A stretch of DNA of 9,757 bases, taken from NCBI GenBank assembly GCA_937967725.1, contig CALBSY010000502.1, forward strand, positions 1-9,757, given 5' to 3'. Under the pieces are notes generated by a model. The model ran no database searches. It saw nothing but the letters and a program-made list of their open reading frames with translations, and had not been told where the DNA came from. Origin of the DNA: an uncultured Alphaproteobacteria bacterium. GTDB lineage: Bacteria; Pseudomonadota; Alphaproteobacteria; Caulobacterales; Aquidulcibacteraceae. The translations under genes and the position numbers were made by a program. Of the stretch, positions 7,360 to 9,757 are shown one piece after another; the stretch's first letter is position 1, and each line of letters opens with the position of its first letter.

Positions 7360-7735
7360 CCACCGTCAGGCGATGTTCGCCAACATGGCGGCGTCGCTGA
7401 TCAAGCACGAGCAGATCGTGACGACTTTGCCCAAGGCGAAGGCGCTGCGTCCGGTTGTCGAACGCCTGGTCACGCTGGCCAAAAAAGGCGATCTCGCTTC
7501 GCGCCGTCTCGTTGTCTCGCGCATGCGCGACGAGACGCAGGCCAAGAAGCTCTTTGAGACGCTGGCGCCGCGCTACAAGACGCGCGCCGGCGGTTATACG
7601 CGCGTGCTCAAGGCCGGATATCGCCATGGCGACAACGCCCCGCTCGCGGTGATCGAGTTCGTCGATCGCGACGAGGAAGCGCGCGGCCAAGACAGCGGTC
7701 CTCGCCCAGAAGCGATCTACACCGACGAAGGTTGA
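7316..7735 (+). CDS. rplQ: 50S ribosomal protein L17
   Basis: L17 is a component of the large ribosomal subunit near the exit tunnel. The 139-residue product begins with the family signature MRHGSGLKKLNRTASHRQAM, continues with NMAASLIKHEQIVTTLPKAK and LRPVVERLVTLAKKG, and has the conserved GGYTRVLKAGYRHGDNAPLAVIEFVDR near the end of the core, followed by a short acidic tail (residues about 120-139). It is complete. GAGGA lies about eight bases upstream of the ATG. In most bacteria rplQ directly follows rpoA in the alpha operon; here its 5' neighbour is a truncated fdsA, which overlaps it by 44 bases in another frame. No promoter is visible directly upstream. A bidirectional terminator follows 25 bases after the stop. 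Confidence 0.97.
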   Translation: MRHGSGLKKLNRTASHRQAMFANMAASLIKHEQIVTTLPKAKALRPVVERLVTLAKKGDLASRRLVVSRMRDETQAKKLFETLAPRYKTRAGGYTRVLKAGYRHGDNAPLAVIEFVDRDEEARGQDSGPRPEAIYTDEG

Positions 7736-7760
7736 GCGACGCTCGCTTGAGAAAATGAAT

Positions 7761-7784
7761 AGGGCCGCCCGAGAGGGCGGCCCT
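7761..7784. terminator. Strong bidirectional terminator after rplQ
   Basis: AGGGCCGCCC (7761-7770) and GGGCGGCCCT (7775-7784) form a perfect 10-bp stem with a GAGA loop. On the plus strand GTTGCGTT follows; on the minus strand the stem is followed by ATTCATTTTC. It lies between the convergent rplQ stop (7735) and the minus-strand stop at 7804, so it should end both transcripts. Confidence 0.85.
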
Positions 7785-7803
7785 GTTGCGTTAGGCTCTA
7801 AGT

Positions 7804-8100
7804 CTATTCGGCGTTGGGCGCTTGTGCGCCTTGCGCTGGCGCGCCGCCGGCCGCTTCTTCCTCAGCGGCCTCCGCCTCTTCGACCGGGACCTCAACCTCT
7901 TCCCAACGACAACGGCGAAGCGCGATGCGCCCCCCCGTCGCGGCGCCAGGACTTTCGCACACTCGGCGGCGTTCGGTGCGTGTTGCCGGTTGCGTCACAG
8001 GCGTTTCCGCGGCCGGAGGTTCCGCGATAGCGCCATTCGCTGGCTCGGCTGGCTCGCCCATGGCGGCCTGCATCAAGAAAATCAGGATCAACGACTGCAT
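7804..8100 (-). CDS. Small exported protein with a Cys pair and acidic Ala/Glu-rich tail
   Basis: The product is 98 residues. The N-terminus (MQSLILIFLMQAAMG) is a short hydrophobic segment that could be a signal peptide, followed by a Pro/Ala linker (about 16-40). The core is RRRVCESPGAATGGRIALRRC with C48 and C64, 15 residues apart, around a T-G-G-R. This resembles the C...(T)GSR...C pattern of small uncharacterised alphaproteobacterial exported proteins, where the two cysteines may form a disulfide. The C-terminus (about 67-98) is Glu/Ala-rich, with few basic residues. GAGGAG lies nine bases before the ATG. Codon pattern and the shared terminator with rplQ support a real gene, but the function is unknown and the resemblance is from memory only. 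Confidence 0.6.
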   Translation of the reverse strand: MQSLILIFLMQAAMGEPAEPANGAIAEPPAAETPVTQPATRTERRRVCESPGAATGGRIALRRCRWEEVEVPVEEAEAAEEEAAGGAPAQGAQAPNAE

Positions 8101-8243
8101 GGGAGGAGGCTCCTCGATTTTGGTCCGGTGGCCGTAATCCAGGTTACACGGCGAGGCAATCGTCCTGCGACGGGCTTCAGCAGCGGCTAGACGAAATGCT
8201 TTCGATAAGATAGAAATATTGCCGAAAAGAGGAAACGAAGGGC
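8101..8243. promoter_or_regulatory. Divergent intergenic region, likely promoters for both flanking genes
   Basis: This 143-base gap lies between a minus-strand gene starting at 8100 and the VOC gene starting at 8244. The right third (about 8190-8230) is clearly more AT-rich than the surroundings and contains TAAGAT (8206-8211), a possible -10 element for the VOC operon. No matching -35 box was recognised. The GAGGAG/CTCCTC dyad beside the minus-strand start overlaps its ribosome binding site. Confidence 0.35.
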
Positions 8244-8711
8244 ATGTCAGATCTTTATCGTCCTAAAGGGTTCTCGAGCGCCGTCAGCTACGTTGATCCC
8301 AACGCCGCTTTCCTATGGTTGGAAAATGCGTTCGGCTTTGAACCGCTCATGGTCATTCTCGATGCCAACGAGAAGATCGCCCACTCTGAAATGAGTTACG
8401 GTGGTTCAGTGGTCATGGTCGGCGGCGAATGGAGTGAAAACTACCGCAGCCCCAAATCGCTCGGCGGCAAGAACACACAATCCGTGCACGTACAGCTGGA
8501 GCGCGGCGATGACATCGACGCCCACTGCCAACGCGCGCGTGCAGCAGGCGCGGAGATCCTTCAATCGCCTGAAACGCAATTCTATGGGGATCGAACCTAT
8601 CGCGCGCGCGATCCTGAAGGCCACATCTGGACGTTCGGCGTGACAGTTCAGGAAATGGCGCCCGCGGACTGGGACAAAGCGAGTGGCCTCACCACGCGCA
8701 CACGCTTGTGA
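8244..8711 (+). CDS. VOC-family (glyoxalase/bleomycin resistance fold) protein
   Basis: The 155-residue product has the vicinal-oxygen-chelate layout. A first beta-alpha-beta unit reads VSYVDPNAAFLWLENAFGFEPL, then IAHSEMSYGGSVVMVGG. The second module is SVHVQLERGDDIDAHCQRARAAGAEIL, ending in the typical YRARDPEGHIWTFG. It resembles the PhnB/YdeN-like branch, often of unknown substrate; no enzyme activity can be assigned, and a complete set of glyoxalase I metal ligands is not obvious. The start at 8244 has GAGGAAACGAAGGG upstream. The stop codon overlaps the GTG start of the ArsR regulator (8708-8711), making it the first gene of a coupled three-gene operon. Confidence 0.88.
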   Translation: MSDLYRPKGFSSAVSYVDPNAAFLWLENAFGFEPLMVILDANEKIAHSEMSYGGSVVMVGGEWSENYRSPKSLGGKNTQSVHVQLERGDDIDAHCQRARAAGAEILQSPETQFYGDRTYRARDPEGHIWTFGVTVQEMAPADWDKASGLTTRTRL

Positions 8712-9040
8712 GCCGCCGCCCGATCGATGCGACGCTCGCTGCGCTTGCCGATCCCCATCGCCGGCGCGCGGTTGAGCTGCTCGGCCAGCGCCCGCGCCGC
8801 GCGGGAGAGTTGGCGCAGGCGCTCAAGCTGCCAGCGCCTGCGATGAGCCGGCACCTGCGGGCGTTGAAACAGAGCGGGCTGATTGAGGAGACGCATCCCG
8901 AATTCGACGCGAGAGTGCGGATCTACGCGCTGAAGGACGGCGCCATGGCCGATCTCAAAAAATGGCTTGCCGACACGGAGCGAATGTGGAGTGAACAGCT
9001 TCTGGCGCTGAAGGCTCACGTGGAGAACGGCACGAAATGA
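8708..9040 (+). CDS. ArsR-family winged-helix transcriptional regulator
   Basis: The product is 110 residues. The ArsR fold begins with LAALADPHRRRAVELLGQRP and is followed by a helix-turn-helix at about residues 31-53 (AGELAQALKLPAPAMSRHLRAL), then the wing (GLIEETHPEFDARVRIYAL), and a C-terminal helix with W's (KKWLADTERMWSEQ). There are no cysteines, so the classic metal-sensing sites of ArsR/SmtB are absent and some other ligand, or none, is likely. It starts with GTG overlapping the VOC stop by four bases, and its stop overlaps the SRPBCC start by ATGA (9037-9040). ArsR regulators fused or coupled to SRPBCC/AHSA1 and VOC genes are a recurrent bacterial arrangement, so this one probably controls its own operon. 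Confidence 0.9.
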   Translation: MSRRPIDATLAALADPHRRRAVELLGQRPRRAGELAQALKLPAPAMSRHLRALKQSGLIEETHPEFDARVRIYALKDGAMADLKKWLADTERMWSEQLLALKAHVENGTK

Positions 9041-9498
9041 GCGCCGTGATCGTGTCGCTGCGCATCGCGGCCGATCCCGAGCGCACGTTCCACGCGTTCA
9101 CCCAGGACATCGCCTCGTGGTGGCGGCCCAATGGATTGTTCCAGATCACACCGCGGGGCGACGGCGTGCTGCGCTTCGAGCCCGGCCTCGGCGGGCGGCT
9201 GGTCACGACGCTGCCCAACGGTAAGCAATTCGAGGTCGGCCGCATCGTCGAGTGGACGCCGCCTGAGCGGCTGGCCTTCACTTGGCGCCACGCCAGTTTC
9301 GGACCGGAGCAAAACACATTCGTGGCGGTTCGGTTCGAGGCGGTAGGTGAAGACACGCGCGTCACGGTCGAGCACCGCGGCTGGGACGCCATCCCGCAGG
9401 AGCACGCAGCCCGTCACGGCTTCCCGCTTGCCGCCACGCAGATGCGCCTGGCCGAGCATTGGCGCGCGCTGCTTGGGGCGTTGGCGACAACACTGTGA
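9037..9498 (+). CDS. SRPBCC-domain (AHSA1/START-like) protein
   Basis: The product is 153 residues with the AHSA1-type SRPBCC pattern: an opening strand and helix (SLRIAADPERTFHAFT), then ITPRGDGVLRFEPGLGGRL, the W-T-P-P-x-R-L-A-F-T-W core, a VAVRFEAVGEDTRVTVEHRGW strand pair, and a long C-terminal helix with W-R-A-L-L. This fold has a hydrophobic pocket that binds lipids or aromatic compounds in many members; the ligand here is unknown. The ATG overlaps the ArsR stop. The last codons form the left arm of a 14-bp inverted repeat that encloses the stop codon. Confidence 0.88.
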   Translation: MSAVIVSLRIAADPERTFHAFTQDIASWWRPNGLFQITPRGDGVLRFEPGLGGRLVTTLPNGKQFEVGRIVEWTPPERLAFTWRHASFGPEQNTFVAVRFEAVGEDTRVTVEHRGWDAIPQEHAARHGFPLAATQMRLAEHWRALLGALATTL

Positions 9499-9515
9499 CG
9501 CTGTCGCCAACGCCC
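9476..9515 (+). terminator. 14-bp perfect inverted repeat spanning the SRPBCC stop codon
   Basis: GGGCGTTGGCGACA (9476-9489) and TGTCGCCAACGCCC (9502-9515) are perfect 14-bp arms with a 12-base loop that contains the TGA stop (9496-9498). It is a plausible terminator for the VOC-ArsR-SRPBCC operon. There is no T-run right after it, so it might instead stabilise the mRNA end. Confidence 0.65.
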
Positions 9516-9582
9516 GCGCTTGCCATGTTTCTGCCGCCTCGCGGCGCATGATCGCGCCAAAATTCAAGGCGGGACCGATCCG

Positions 9583-9757
9583 ATGAATATTACGCGCGCC
9601 ACCTTGCTCAAAGCTTCCCCGTTCGCGGCTCTGATCGCCGGCTTTGCTGGCGGTGCGCTCGCTATCGCCCCTATGGCCGGCCAGTCTTCGGCGCCGCCGC
9701 CGCAAGAGCACTCTGATCCTTACCTCCAACTCGTTCATGCCGAGCCGTTGATGCGCG
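9583..9757 (+). CDS. Putative exported protein, N-terminal part (runs off the window)
   Basis: An open frame from the ATG at 9583 runs to the window edge (58 codons). It begins MNITRATLLK, followed by a hydrophobic stretch (FAALIAGFAGGALAIAPMAG) typical of a signal peptide or membrane anchor, then a Pro-rich linker and HSDPYLQLVHAEPLMR. That tail is too short to identify; a secreted hydrolase such as an S41 peptidase, which often starts in this way, is possible but not supported. The ribosome binding site is weak (GGCGGGA). It lies 84 bases after the SRPBCC stop and past the inverted repeat, so it is probably transcribed on its own. Confidence 0.55.
   Translation, partial: MNITRATLLKASPFAALIAGFAGGALAIAPMAGQSSAPPPQEHSDPYLQLVHAEPLMR

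Noticed and set aside
1..9757. A previously undescribed multi-gene defence, mobile or biosynthetic system
   Set aside because: All sizeable genes belong to recognisable families (formate metabolism, ribosome, small regulators, exported proteins), and no transposase, integrase, nuclease, toxin-antitoxin pair or array was seen.

Overview
The window comes from a GC-rich alphaproteobacterium. The class is suggested by a DUF2842 membrane protein, an RcnB-family exported protein, the NAD-dependent FdsGBA-type formate dehydrogenase, and gene-start and codon style. I cannot place it below class with confidence. No known mobile element, CRISPR array, tRNA or rRNA was seen.

Left part (1-2731). A small DUF2842 membrane protein (+) converges on an RcnB-like exported protein (-), with a perfect 10-bp-stem hairpin between them. 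Next, on the minus strand, lies fhs (formate--tetrahydrofolate ligase). It is split by a frameshift near 2165-2197 but is otherwise complete from P-loop to C-terminus.

Middle (2732-7359). Divergent from fhs is an fdsG-fdsB-fdsA operon joined by two ATGA start/stop overlaps. It encodes the NADH-linked, molybdenum-dependent formate dehydrogenase. With fhs this forms a formate-handling module: Fhs loads formate onto tetrahydrofolate and Fds oxidises it to CO2 with NAD+. FdsG and FdsB are full length. FdsA keeps all its Fe-S ligands and the Mo-ligating Cys but stops at 776 residues, losing roughly the last 200 residues (the molybdopterin-dinucleotide-binding domain). The reading frame instead runs out of frame into rplQ, and the fdsC/fdhD and fdsD genes usually found nearby are not seen.

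Right part (7316-9757). A complete rplQ (ribosomal protein L17), without its usual rpoA neighbour, is followed by a strong bidirectional terminator. Then come a small exported minus-strand protein with two cysteines, a translationally coupled VOC - ArsR regulator - SRPBCC operon closed by a 14-bp inverted repeat overlapping the last stop codon, and the start of another exported protein cut by the window edge.

The most notable observation is the fdsA/rplQ junction near 7260-7300. It is either a real rearrangement that destroyed formate dehydrogenase and detached rplQ from rpoA, or an assembly chimera. Together with the fhs frameshift, both formate genes in the locus are damaged. I found no convincing undescribed multi-gene system.
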